NCBI RefSeq assembly: GCF_017562075.2
Contig: NC_054083.1
Location: 17,802,542 to 17,866,541, forward strand
Source: Anopheles merus
Lineage: Eukaryota; Arthropoda; Insecta; Diptera; Culicidae
Length of the DNA: 64,000 nucleotides
Reading direction: 5' to 3'
Shown: positions 1 through 11,885 of the stretch, one piece after another
How the letters are laid out: each line of letters opens with the position of its first letter
How positions within the stretch are numbered: the stretch's first letter is position 1
Translations under genes and position numbers: made by a program
The notes under the pieces: generated by a model
The model's input: the letters and a program-made list of their open reading frames with translations, nothing else
Database searches by the model: none
What the model was told of the DNA's origin: nothing

Positions 1-1496
1 TTTGCCCCTCCACCCCCATCATTACTTCTTCCATTTTTTCTCGTTCTCTCCTGGTTGGCTCTTGGGGCTCAGGGCGCATCGAATCAACCAAAAGATGGAG
101 AAATTATGCTCGCTTTTGGTGGCTAAAGGCGCCCTTAATCCGCCAGCCGCGATTGACGCGTGTAGGAGATTAACACCAACACGAGTTTTTTTTTTTTTGG
201 TTTTTTTTTTGGGGTTGAGGTAGACGACTACGCCACGGAATAGCGAAACCCTTCAGTTCACGAGTGTTTGACACTGATTCAGACACAATTGTTAACAACA
301 TGTCACCATACGACGATGAGAGAGCTACCATACCAAGCTACACGCTTAATGCGTTGTCTACGTACGGAAATTATTTGCTGTCGCTGAAGTAAAACTGGAC
401 GACACACGCCAATGAGGAGAAATTGTGAACAGTGAAGCAATTGCAGTCGCCCACGAACGTCACATGGCGCTGATATGAGAGTGTCGTGAAGGTATGTGGC
501 GTTCATAGTGCTTGTAATGATTTTATTACCACGCAGTATGCTACCATAATTGAATCAGTATTGCAACAGGGTAAACGTACGAAAAATGGTTGTAGTGTAT
601 TGTATTCGATGAAATTGAAGAAATCAAGTTGTTTATTTTAATGTGAAATGTTGTTGAGCTTAAGTAGCTTCCATAACGTAGCAGTTGTAAAATCCGATAT
701 ATTGTGTTACAGTATCACTCTGCATTAAGTTTTTCTTGTTTTTATTAACGCAATAAATTTTATTAAAATGCATTCATAAAAAAAATAAAATGCATTCATT
801 TCATTTCGACATCTTGTTTTTTTTTAATTTAATATTTGTATCAATTAATACCATACATTTTGACGATCAAATTACACACCAATTCGTTATTATACTGATA
901 ATCTTCAACATGAACACCAAATTTTTAAACTAAACTTTTTTGGGATATATAAACGAATATTAATTACAATATTCTTATACATGCAAATATGATCAACCTT
1001 TCCTTTCAAATCTGTTCGTTTTAAAAATCTATAACATGAACATTTTCACATATTTTCATATATTCCTTCTTGTTGTTGGTGGAAACTGTTGTTATCGCTA
1101 TATGAGCTAATATAACATGATATTTTTACATCTATTTTTATTAAATACTTTCTGTTCGCAGTCCATAAAAAATTGAAGCAGCCAAATCCCTACACGAGTC
1201 CACTAAACGGCACAAAGCGAATAACAAGCAGAAATCATATTTTTCCGCGTCAAATATCATGTGTGCTCATGCGGAAGCAGGCCACCCTAGAACGTGTTAG
1301 CCACAATCACTCCGCAAGTAAAAAGTTCACTCCTTCATAGCTGTCTGTCTGTCTTTTGTCTTTTGCCGGAAACTTTTGTCATCCCCCGTCTCGGGTCTCG
1401 GTATCGGAAATCGGTCGTAACGCAAATCGGAAAACTTTTATCTCAATACCCACAGCCAGTGGTATCCTCCGGCCTACGGGATACGGAAGGAAGTGG

Positions 1497-1526
1497 CACA
1501 TACACACACACACACACATACACACC
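1497..1526. repeat. (CA)n microsatellite
   Basis: Nearly pure CA dinucleotide run with one TA interruption. Similar runs recur throughout the window. Confidence 0.9.
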
Positions 1527-2039
1527 CAAAATCCGCTGATAAAAACCATCCACACACAACACGAACCAAAATAAGAAAGTCCAACGAGATATTAGGGAGA
1601 GTGGGAAAAGAAACGTTCCGTAACCAGCATCCGGCGTCCTTTTGTAAGGGAGCAACAAAACGTAGCATTCCTGCCATTATCTTATGTGTCGTATGATGTA
1701 CGAGATGATGGTAGCGGTGAACGGTGGAACGAGCGAACATAGAAAACGATGATGACGAAGCCCGGCAGGGTTCACTAGGCGCCAAATTGGTTAATAGTGT
1801 AGAAAAAGGGGGGCTCCAATAGCGCCGCTACATGGCCGCATTATAACTGCAAACGAAATTATCGATAACGAGACACTGGCTGCCACCCATGCATCGAACA
1901 ACCAGCAACAACCTAGGTATTATCATTCATTTATTCGTCTCCTGCGGGTGTTTCGTACATCCAATAGAAATTGAGCTCACGATAAAGCGGCATCGCTCAC
2001 ACTCGTTAGGTGGCATCTAGTCTTGCGAAGCTGCAGCGT

Positions 2040-2136
2040 ACAGTTTACAATCTCTAGCAGTTTATGCATCGAACACTTCAGTTTTCTCAACGCCTAGATA
2101 AACGTGAGTCGAACAGCATGGCGCAGAAGTGTAAGT
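2040..2136 (+). other. possible short first coding exon with splice donor
   Basis: An ATG at 2118 opens a four-codon start (M-A-Q-K) followed at 2131 by a consensus donor GTAAGT. An initiator-like TTCAGTTTT lies about 45 bases upstream. The arrangement resembles a short insect first exon, but I could not find the matching second exon, so it may be chance. Confidence 0.18.
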
Positions 2137-2629
2137 CACAGATCGCAGACCGAGCATCACGCGAAGAGTTCACGCCGTCGTACTCTATGATCTTGAGCTG
2201 CTGCTAGCATTTCGTAAATTACTCACCAATTCCGAAGTGCTTATTTGCCTGGCAGTATTTTGTCCATTTCGTTACAAGTATGTTGTACCTTGTCGACTTT
2301 TAGCGTTTCTCATAGCTCCACCATACCAGCAGACTCCACTTTACTCCGAGCCGCACGAAGACTCGCCCATTATGCGCTCTTCAAACGCTATAAATACCAT
2401 CAATTATAACGTAGATAATGCTCCCACTGGCCAACGAGTTCTACGGCGAGAGCACTTTTCGCATTTTCCAGAGCCGAGAACAGAGTGCTCAGGAGTACGG
2501 GAAGAAAAATTTCTCCTTTGCGTAATGACTCTTTTGGTCTTCGTCCCGTTTAGTGATGTGCTCTTCGGGGCGCACTCACGACTCCGACACGACACCGGTT
2601 ATTGTTAATCTGATTCCTACTCTATCAAA

Positions 2630-3110
2630 ATCGGAACCACTAGATTCGGCAGGAGCCGAAGTCTTCCGGCGTCAAAATCGGCCGTAACCGCAATCAAACT
2701 AGAGTCGGAGTCGGCCTGTCGAGACAGAGCTGATAATTTATTTCGTTTAGTTTCTTTTCGTCTTTTGCTTTGCACGTTTATTACGCAAACAAGCATTTGA
2801 TCCTAAGAATAGCGCTTAGTGCTAACAGCAATACTTTGAGATAGGATCCTTGCGCAGGATGCTCGTCTCAAACCCTGACTTCCGTCAACTGCCGACGAAT
2901 CCGACTCAGGACGACTGCGACTCCGAACGACTCTGACTCCTAATGACTCCGACTCCGGATAACTCCAACTCCGGAAGATTCCAATATCTAACACCTCCGG
3001 ACGACTCCAACTCCTAACGGCTCTGGACGATTTCAACTCCGAACGCCTCCGGACGATTTTGGACGATTCCGGAGTCGGATCCGAAATTTTGGGAGCCAGA
3101 TCGGAGATTT
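2630..3110. repeat. degenerate GACTCCGA/GATTCCGG minisatellite island
   Basis: The block is built of imperfect 8-10 base units around GACTCCGA, with variants GGACGACTCC, GATTCCGG and GGAGTCGG. Units appear in both orientations. The open frames across it (Ser-Arg-Pro rich on the minus strand) are products of the repeat, not genes. Confidence 0.8.
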
Positions 3111-3235
3111 TTACAAATCTTACCCACCACTAATCCCGTTTTCTGGGATACCTTCTCAGCAGGCCGTCCCTTTCAGGCCGTGGAGGTCGCACGAAAGAGC
3201 AAAGTCAATGTTGAGCAATGTCAAGATGGAATATA

Positions 3236-3242
3236 ACACATA

Positions 3243-3297
<55 letters not shown>
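3236..3297. repeat. (CA)n microsatellite, longest in the window
   Basis: About 60 bases of almost pure CA repeat. It generates the Val-Cys and Thr-His open frames seen around it. Confidence 0.95.
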
Positions 3298-3299
<2 letters not shown>

Positions 3300-6200
3300 C
3301 TCCTTCCGGGGAAAATATTTGGTGCCGGAAAAATGTGTGATGAAGAAAGAACATTCCTGCCCGTCAGCAACATTTGGCAATGCGCTGGAGGCAGGAAGAA
3401 AAAAAGTTGCATAGGGACGCACATTTTACCCTCTTTACCGATTGTCACCAGACGACACCCGCGCTCCCCAAGGGGGTGTGGAGTACATTTTATTTTCTAT
3501 CGAAATTCCATAAACCAGGCACAGCATATTTGCCCCGATCAGATGCTCCATATTCAATAGAGTCCAGGTCCAGCCAGTTCCTATTTGCCCATGCTCGTCG
3601 CTCGTTGCTCGGGTGAACAAATCTCTGTAAACGAGCGCATATTTGCCCTCTCGAATATCAATCCCCAGGCGAGAGTATGCCAAACTGCTTCACGACAGTC
3701 AAACACTTCCGCACCTCGTGCCAAATAGTTGACAATTGGCCAAAAATGTGTCACATACATAGTGACCGTGTGCTTCAATAACCAATCTCGTATATCCAAT
3801 CGCGACGCCCCCGCCGTCTGCATTGCCCGATGCAAATGGCCCCGCCGTGTTCAGTCATGTTTTCGGGCAGGCGGCACAATGCAATAGATATATCGGCACA
3901 CCCACACCCCATCCCGTGAGAGCCTGAGGACAACCCTTTCGCCATCATATCGTACTACACCGCCGTCACACCCGTTTGTGGAGTTTTTGGCGCCAAACCA
4001 TGCGACCTGCTGACGCGCTGCCGTGGCGTCATATCGGCAGATCCCCGCCCATAATTCGTTCCGTTCCCTTCTCAAACACCCCCACTTTCAGGGAGGTCGG
4101 CCGCAGAGTGAGTTTGTTTTCTGGGTTACGCAAACAATGCCCAGAAGATAAAGCCAAATTTTATGGCCTAATGTTTGATGGCCATGTTTTTCCGAAGAAC
4201 CCGTTCCGAGAGTGCGCCTGCAAGCGCTTTTACACACGATCCGGTCCAAGATAAAGGGCCGCCGAGAAAATCGGCCGAGTGACGGCAATGGCATATGCTG
4301 CTATTGTTGCTGCTGCTGCGACGGAGGAGAGCTTTATGCTTAAGAATTTTCGGCGATAAAAAAGCAAGCCTCAAATACACATGTTTACTCAGTTATATGG
4401 GAGCAAGCTCCTATGTGTGTGTATGTTACAACGTTACAGCGTTACATCTGCAAATAAAAGTAAGCTTCAACAACCATTCCACCCTCCAATCTCATCCACA
4501 CCTTCTTATGTGCCTTGACAAATTCTTCGGCCTGGGGTGGCATCAAGTGTGTGCTCACACACACACATATACTCACACACATTGGAACATGTGAGCCAAA
4601 GCAGACGGAGTGACTGTTTCTCCAGGGGAGCCAAATAAATACCATGACCCAGTTTCCAATTCCTTGTTTTGCGAGCGGCACTTAAGCTACCATCCAACTA
4701 ATGAGTCCTCGGCGGCAAACAAAGAGCACCAATTATTAGGGCATTGGTCGCGGGTGGAGGGGCATGGAGTGCGGAGGTGGATCTCCAATGAAACCATCGG
4801 GCATAAATAAAGCCGTTTAATATAATTTAAGTAGCCGAAGGAGGAGCAGCAGCACACCCTCCACCTCTTTGAGGAAATAAATAATTTCACTGTGCAGAGT
4901 TTACGCCCTACGAATACTCCGAGGAAGAAGAATTTTAGGAAGTATTTTACAACTCCCGGCCGGATACCATAACTTGTGTAAAAAAAGTAATTCCTACAAT
5001 ATATTCTTCTTTCACAGCAACAACAACCAAAAAAAAAATGTGAATTCTTCGCCAAATCACGCGCTGCTTCTGTTTTTGGCATTCAATGTTCGCTATCCAT
5101 CATCAAACATCCCCTCGCAATACGTGCTGCTGTCACACGATTAGCTAGGTAATTCGGACAAACCGTCACATCCAGATTTGGCAGGATATTGGTGGTTGCG
5201 TTCGACAAACCACCTTGCTTTACCTCCTGGGCGGAACTGAACGATTTCCTTGCCCGCGCTAATTAATCTACCCCAAACCAACTACTACCGTGCGCGTGTC
5301 GTATCGTAAAGCCGACAGTCGATATCTATAAACCCCAACAATCTGCACTAATTAGTCACTGACGTTCTCGAGCCTGTGGAGCCCATTTCCCGTTTGGAGG
5401 AGGCATCACGAGCGATACATCCTTTGAGCGAAAGAAGTAGAAAAAAGTCTAGAATAAACAAGATTTCCGTCGTGGGCCGTCCCCGTGACCGACCATGTAA
5501 TAAAATGCACTCTTGTTAGTCTTTCCGTCTAAACGAGGCAAATGGGGGCAGTGAGCACACTCCCTTCCGATTTGGAGCCCGGAGTTTTCGCGCGCAAACT
5601 CGATTGCCTTTTTCCGACATCCGCCAACGAACGAGGTCACGCTACCTTCTGGACGGCAATGAAAAGCAGCTCCTCGCTCACTCGGGGGCCACTCCCCACG
5701 CCCAGATTCACTCGACGAAATTAAATAATGCTGACAGACATAGTAGCCCTCTGCTGAATCCACCACCACCACCACCGAGAGCGACGGAAGCCTAACTTCC
5801 ATCCCAACACACATTCCACAAGAATCCACACCACGGAAGAGTGATGCGTTTGCTGCTATTGTTGTGCTGTCTCTGCGCGCCCGATGCTTTCGCCCTTTCA
5901 CTCGCTCGTTCGGCTGTGCTGTGTGCTATCGTGGATCTGCCGTTTGCAATAAAAAGTATTATGCTGCTGTACCGCCCCTCCCGCTCCCCTACACACCCTC
6001 ATCCTTCCTCATCCTCATTATCCGATCGCGTTTTGCGTTTCATTCCGTCCGTCCGCCAAAAGCTGCGCGCCTGTGACATGACGCCCGGCACACAAAATGG
6101 GATGTTGTAAATATGTCCACAATTTACGCGATGGAACGTGACACGATAGATCGTTCCGTGCTGACCGCGCATCCCTCCCAACCCTTGACCCTTTAGTGTA

Positions 6201-6430
6201 TCTTATTAGTTTTTGTAACGGGTGATCTTGTACGGTGGAAAATCCGCAATATCCGCCCCGCGAGGGGATGTTTGGAGAAGTGAAAAATATCGCTTGTTTG
6301 CTTCGTTATTTGGAATGGTTTTTTCGATGTTTGGTTACATCAATCGTGTGTCATTTGCATATGCTTACAATCTAAGTGCTTGGTGCTTTTTTATGGAATA
6401 TTGTTTACATGGCAAAAACCATTACTGAAA
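3298..6430. other. noncoding DNA of mixed composition
   Basis: This stretch is moderately GC-rich with several overlapping open frames of 60-150 codons on both strands, none with a recognisable domain. A TATA-like CTATAAACC at about 5327 is followed 30 bases later by TCACTG, a weak promoter-like pairing with no gene attached. A second (CA)n cluster lies at about 4549-4584. Confidence 0.5.
5844..6110 (+). CDS. doubtful 88-residue ORF with signal-peptide-like start
   Basis: The ORF opens with MRLLLLLCCLCAPDAFA, which has the n-h-c layout of a secretory signal peptide with a plausible cut after AFA. The rest is Ser/Pro/His-rich without cysteine pattern, dibasic sites or known domain. The start context is poor and no splice sites or poly(A) signal support it. 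A chance ORF in GC-rich noncoding DNA is the likelier reading. Confidence 0.13.
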   Translation: MRLLLLLCCLCAPDAFALSLARSAVLCAIVDLPFAIKSIMLLYRPSRSPTHPHPSSSSLSDRVLRFIPSVRQKLRACDMTPGTQNGML

Positions 6431-7799
6431 CCTCTCTGTTACGATTCTATAACTTTTGATTGTTCGTTATACATTTGAAGGCTGATATTACATCAGCACT
6501 ACATACAATCGTCCAGGCGTTATTTAAGACTGAAAATATGTAACCCAAACAATATTTACAAAAATGAAGAAAAGACAAGATGTTCCAAAAACTCCATTGT
6601 AGTATTACATAGAATCGAATTCAGGCAGACATAGAATAAATGGGGGGTTCAACGATACTCTAACCAGCTGTTTTAAATGGAGTTTGACACTTGGCGGCTC
6701 ATATCATGTCAACACTCCAAGAAAGGCAAAAAACAGATGAATCGATATTTTAAAGCTTATTTAAAGTATCATCTCATTTCACTCATTTCAAATAGAAAAA
6801 AAACAAAGGTATTTTAAGATTCAACTCAATATGGCGGACCGTAACTATCAAATGGATATAACCTGGATGATGTTTATTGTTCCAAAGACATGCTGAAATT
6901 TCAGCTAGTTGGCTTCAACCAGAAAACGGCCCAAAGTTATATTTTGCCTCAAAGTAGTCAATAAAACAGTTTTAGTATTTTATGCATTTTGACTAATAGT
7001 GTGAAGTTTCAGCATGAGGATTAATTTCATTAATTATGAGTTTAAATGAACTATAATTTTTAAGCAATATTTTAATAATTTGTGTAGGCAATACCTTGCA
7101 TAATATATGAAATAATTATGTACCATAAAACACACATACACTCAACTGCTGTTACAAGTTACACAAATGGATTTTTGACACTTGATCTGCATTGACGCAG
7201 GATAGTGGTAAAGTCGTAAGGATCAATAGCATTTCCGTCATGGGTTCAACCAAAAGTATAATACACTTAAAAACATAAAACCATTTATTAAAAACATTAT
7301 TTTGTTTATTTGTTAGGGTTTATTTAGTTTTATGTCTGTTTTATTTAGCTTTGATGGCGGATATTGAATTAATAAATGAAATGAAATGAAACATTTAACA
7401 AACACTAGTTCTGAGTTAAAATTTTCTTACTCACTACAGAAAACATGGTAATAAGACGATAACATCAAGCAATCTAAAGAACAGAAGACAAATGGTAACA
7501 AAAAAGTTTTGATAAACAGATGGTGCTGTCAATGACGAAGTCTTACTAATATAGGGAACAAGAGATAACGGTAAAAATCAGAACAAGTCCTTTATTATAT
7601 TTTGTTATCCGTAAACATTTCCTTTCGCAACACAACTTCAAAACAACCTGTTTGGGTACGGATGATTTAACATTATTAAACTTTGTATGCGCCCAGGCCA
7701 TCGCTTGTCCAAATATGGGAATGGCAGCCTGTCACTTTGCACAGTGATGATTGAATATAACGTCGACACTGGGCAAAGGATAATAAAAATGCTAATCAA
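6431..7799. other. AT-rich noncoding DNA
   Basis: AT-rich sequence with no open frame of note. It contains a SINE head near 7200 and short A/T runs. A palindromic GCTGAAATTTCAGC at about 6891 is the only other visible structure. Confidence 0.6.
7200..7262 (+). mobile_element. SINE head fragment (tRNA-like promoter boxes)
   Basis: Box A-like TAGTGGTAAAGTCGT at 7203 and box B-like GGGTTCAACC at 7242-7251 are spaced as in a tRNA-derived SINE. The segment CCGTCATGGGTTCAA is shared with the fuller copy at 35419-35614. The 3' part is missing. Confidence 0.5.
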
Positions 7800-10700
7800 C
7801 ATTATAACGCTGGTCGCCTAAAGCCTTGTGCCCGAGTGTCCGTGTGTCCAGCTCTCCTGTGAACATAATAAAACTCGTCCCTGCCCGCCGCGCACAAGTT
7901 TTATGTTCCCGTGTTCAAAAATTACATTTTTATTGAAAAATCGAATCACCCCCACTGAAACGGGCAACCGTGCTTTTCGTTCGTAAATAATTTTGCTATC
8001 CGTTTTGCCGTTCATCTTGAAAGCGATGTTGTTCGCAGACGCTGCCAGCCGTAAAAATTGGCAGTACCATGTTACACAGAAGATGATAATCGTTTCCGCG
8101 TCCAGATAAGAGTCGCGTCCTGAACAGTAAAAAAAAAACAAACATTGCCAGTGGATGAAACCAGTGATTCCATCCACATCCAGTCCGAGCCTGTGCTCAA
8201 CGAATAAAATCATGCAATCTTACAATAAATGGCGATTCATCATCATCGTCAACGGGCTGAGAAAAGAACCACAACGTGTGTAGCGTCGTCGTCGTGTACC
8301 GTTGACCATTTCACCGGCAATCATTGAAACGACGACTCACTGCCACCACTCCCGAGTACAATTGCAGTCAGCGAATCAGCTAAAATTGGGTCACTTATTT
8401 GCTTGGTAAGTGCAACACGGGTGAGGAGGCTGATTGCACAAGGCAAGGCCCGCGGTTCCAGACTGTCTCATGATAGTAGCGCACAACACGATGGGATTGT
8501 AAAACTAGAAATGGAACGGAAAAGGAAAGCCAACGAACACAAAACCCCAAGACGGCCGGCTACCATAAGGCATCATCAGCTAAGCCACGACCGACAGACG
8601 AAGACGAAGGCTTCCTACCGCATACACAGCATTGCAGCAGTCCGCGCGCCACTCCAATCCGTCACATCCGCCGTTATCTAGGTTCGGGTGATGTTGGGTT
8701 GTATTGCGATACGGGCAAACGGGGACTTCTAGCGATGTCTTTCCACTGTTTGTGGCGCAAAATGGGAATCTGCAGATGGAACCACCTTTCGCAGAGTGAG
8801 GGAAGTAAACCGGCGTTTGGCGTTTGGCCAGAATGGGCAAAAGTGTTGTCGACTGTCTGCGTTTGGTGTTGTTCTCTTCCATTCTCTGCGGAACAGTGCA
8901 ACACTGAAGCTTCCCATTCGTCATTTTACCGTGTTCTGCTTTTCAAACTACCAATCTTTATTGTACTCCTTTCCAGTTACATGGTTTTTGTGCAGCTTCA
9001 TTCTTCTCTTTTGGGACTACCTTTTATTTATTTTTTGCTTTGTTTACGCGAGACCTTTATGCGCGACAAAACGAATGAATGAAATGTTGAAGCTTCGCGT
9101 AGTCGCATATACCAAAATATACAACGGCAATCGTTTTTACGCTCTATTTACTCGATTGGTGTGGTACAGTCTCGGATTGATAAGTTTTTGTCGTTAATCA
9201 TAAAGTGCTTTTATAAACATGGAATGATGAAATTGGTCAATTTTAGCTAAATAAATGCTTTTTTTAACATTAAATTGATGTAATATTATTCAGAGTAAAA
9301 TATTGTATAAGATAGCATAGTAGAACTTTAAGTGTTTTTTAGCCAAATAATTTCATTTTAGCAATAATCATATTGATGTTGGTGCACAACGTGTTTACAA
9401 AACTCTTCCACACACTATCCGACCCACTAGTTGGTGCGTTGGTCGAAAGCCGGGCGAACGACCCCATATAGCCGGAACCAGCCGCAACTGACTATAAACA
9501 ACAACAGCACACATACGCGCACACACACACACACACACGCAGACAGTCCGAGAGCCCGGGCTAAGCTGCATAAATACGATTGTCTGTCGGTGCATCGCAT
9601 TGGCACTGCAGTTTGTCGAACTCGCGCAACGACAGCCTCACACATAATGCCTTCTGGACACACCCCACAGTCGCGGAAGGTTTCGCCCTCTGCACATGTC
9701 CACTATGTCGCGCGCCAGACCAGCATACTGTGTGTTGGCGTGCCGTTTTTTTGTCGCCTTCCCTGTGTTCGCCCAACCTGACGTAACGTGCTCGTCTACC
9801 GTCTGGGTACCACCAGCCAGAAAGTGCACCAGAAGCGAATGGCCACCAAACTCGCACGGAGTGTTCTAACGCGAAGGCGCATTGGCGGAAACCGACCCGA
9901 CGTTATACAGCCGGAGAGCCTTTTAATAATACTGTCACCTTTTTTTGTTTGCTCTTTTATCCTGCCCTCTGCACGGAAGTTCATTCTTCTTCTATTTTTG
10001 CCAGTTTGCGCCTGCCCGCTCATAGCCGTCCTTTACAGCTCCTATCAATCCTGTGAACTTGGGCAGTAATCCTTGCTTGGTGGCGAGCAGCAAGCAGAAC
10101 TAACCAAAGAACAAAACATCACGTGTCGCAACAGTCACAGCGAAAGACGACCACGTTTAAAATCACTTCCTGTCCATTTGTGGTCCGTTTCTTCTCCTGT
10201 TGCTTCGATCTCCTGGGTGGGCGCATACATGAACGAATACCACACACACACACGCGCACGCAAGAGTTATTCATTTATTATTCATTCATAAGGTGAACGG
10301 GCCTACAAGCGACAAATTATTTTATTTTCTTTACGAACCTGCTTCGCTATTATTTTAAGGAGCATAATTTGATCACAGCTCTTTCTCATTCACGTCGTAA
10401 GGCAAGGCATGATTGCGAAGGCTTCGTTGAGAATCACCACAGAGCAATGATTATAAAGAAGGGGATATTTTACGAAAAGCGTTAAGTTTTCATTGCTGGT
10501 CAAGATTAGTTTCAAAAGACAATAGATTTTTCAATAGAATAAAATATTTCAATAGACAAACGCGTTGCATTTTGTTGATTTTTTTATATTTAAATCAGTG
10601 CTATACATTATGTTACAACAAAATCGAGGAGTTTTATATACACATTATACAACTAGAGTTATACAAAATCAATTCTTAGGCTTTCCTAGCTTGAAAAATG

Positions 10701-10934
10701 TAATATTGTGTCTACACAACAATGCGACTTTCGTGTTAGCAAGAAACTTCATAGAAACATCGTTAGAAATTGGAATCCAAGTTTTCAATGTATAATGTGA
10801 TAAGCTGATCCGTTACGCATTTAAAAAAAAGTTTCTCGTGTGTGACTGAGTATTGACCGTGAAACCAGATACTCCGCCAAATAGCGTCGCCCTGAACACA
10901 AAATCGATGATTCGATTATATTCGATGAGAAAAG
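7800..10934. other. noncoding DNA, no gene recognised
   Basis: It alternates between GC-rich (7.8-9.0 and 9.4-10.3 kb) and AT-rich segments. The longest open frames (131 codons minus at 7818-8213 and 133 codons plus at 8796-9197) show no domain, no splice partner and no codon pattern like the real genes here. Confidence 0.5.
9508..9541. repeat. (CA)n microsatellite
   Basis: CA run preceded by a short CAACAA tract. Confidence 0.85.
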
Positions 10935-11180
10935 ATGGGTAAATCTGATTCAGATTCATGAATCTGAATGAATCTTTGAAATGATCCAATGAATCTGAAT
11001 CTCGGTTGGAAGAATTCATGAATCTCAAAGATTCATGAATCTTCAAAGATACTTGAAAGATTCATCAATCTCGAAAGATTCACGAAGCTCGATAAATTCT
11101 TGAATCTTGAAGGATTATTGAATCTTGAAAGATCCATGAATCTCAAAAGATCAACGAATCACTAGGGAGTCTTGATTATT

Positions 11181-11335
11181 CTTCTTCTTGGCGTAACAAC
11201 CTACGTGGTCATGCCAGTTTATACAGGCTTTCGAGACTTCTTGGAAAGTACCACGCAGCAGGATAGTTAGTTTGCTACGAGGAGACGGTCCATGCGAGGC
11301 TTGAACTCACAACGGGTATATTTTAGGTAGGATTG
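11181..11335 (-). mobile_element. 5'-truncated SINE, same family as 35419-35614
   Basis: Read on the minus strand it contains a box B-like GAGTTCAAGCC, then AAGTCTCGAAAGCCTGTA and TTGTTACGCCAAGAAGAAG. The middle motif is identical in the plus-strand copy at 35.4 kb, and the 3' end is nearly so. The A box end is missing. It lies inside the GATTC repeat island. Confidence 0.7.
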
Positions 11336-11441
11336 GGCAAATTCAATATTTTGGAAATCATACATCTCTGAAGATTCATGAATCCCTGGAGATATATGAA
11401 TTTTAATGGATTTATGAATCATATAGATCCATGATTCTTAA

Positions 11442-11696
11442 CACTTTAAGCGCCGTGTCATATAAATTCGCATGACGGTTTTGCTCACCGTTCAGCTTTA
11501 CATCTGACGCTCAGTGATTCTCTCGAGAACGAATGAGGTAGGAAAGAGAGAACGAGAACGACATGTGCTACGCCGCTTATCGCCATGAAAAAAAAGAGTG
11601 ATAACAATGGTACGATAAAGTGTCGCTCTCATCGCTCTCTTGCCATGCGCTACGTGCTCACTCAAACACTGTGACGTCAGGCCGGCGGTCAAAGTG
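11442..11696. mobile_element. 255-bp MITE with terminal inverted repeats and TTAA target duplication
   Basis: Both ends read inward as CACTTTAAGCGCC and CACTTTGACCGCC (11 of 13 match). TTAA flanks the element at 11438-11441 and 11697-11700. TTAA duplication is the hallmark of piggyBac-superfamily insertion, so a piggyBac-mobilised MITE is the natural reading. No transposase frame is present. GATTC-repeat sequence flanks both sides. Confidence 0.75.
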
Positions 11697-11885
11697 TTAA
11701 GAGATTCATGAATCCTTCGACATTCATGAATCTTTGAAGATTAATGAATCTTTGAAGATTCGTAAATCTTTACAGATTCATGATTTTTTTAAAGATTCGT
11801 GAATCTTTGAAAATTCGACAAGAGATTCGATTCACTCATCACTGAAGATTCATATGAATGAATCTCAACGAGGGTTTCATGAAAC

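Larger units (their letters stand above)
1..2629. other. noncoding DNA, no gene recognised
   Basis: No open frame here looks like a protein. The left 600 bases are mixed in composition, 600-1180 is strongly AT-rich, and 1180-2600 is more GC-rich. Short open frames overlap on both strands and show no domain, no signal peptide followed by a sensible mature region, and no paired splice sites. It could be intron or intergenic DNA. Confidence 0.6.
10935..11885. repeat. degenerate GATTCATGAATCTT minisatellite island with nested insertions
   Basis: Units of about 14-18 bases such as AAGATTCATGAATCTT repeat with many substitutions. Each unit is close to self-complementary, so the array reads similarly on both strands. 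Two different mobile elements (11181-11335 and 11442-11696) interrupt it, with repeat units resuming on each side, so the array is older than both insertions. Confidence 0.85.

Noticed and set aside
5449..5901. 150-codon minus-strand open frame
   Set aside because: No domain and overlaps the signal-peptide-like ORF on the other strand; both are probably chance.
7818..8213. 131-codon minus-strand open frame with an ATG start
   Set aside because: Weak start context, no domain, no splice sites, AT-rich flanks.
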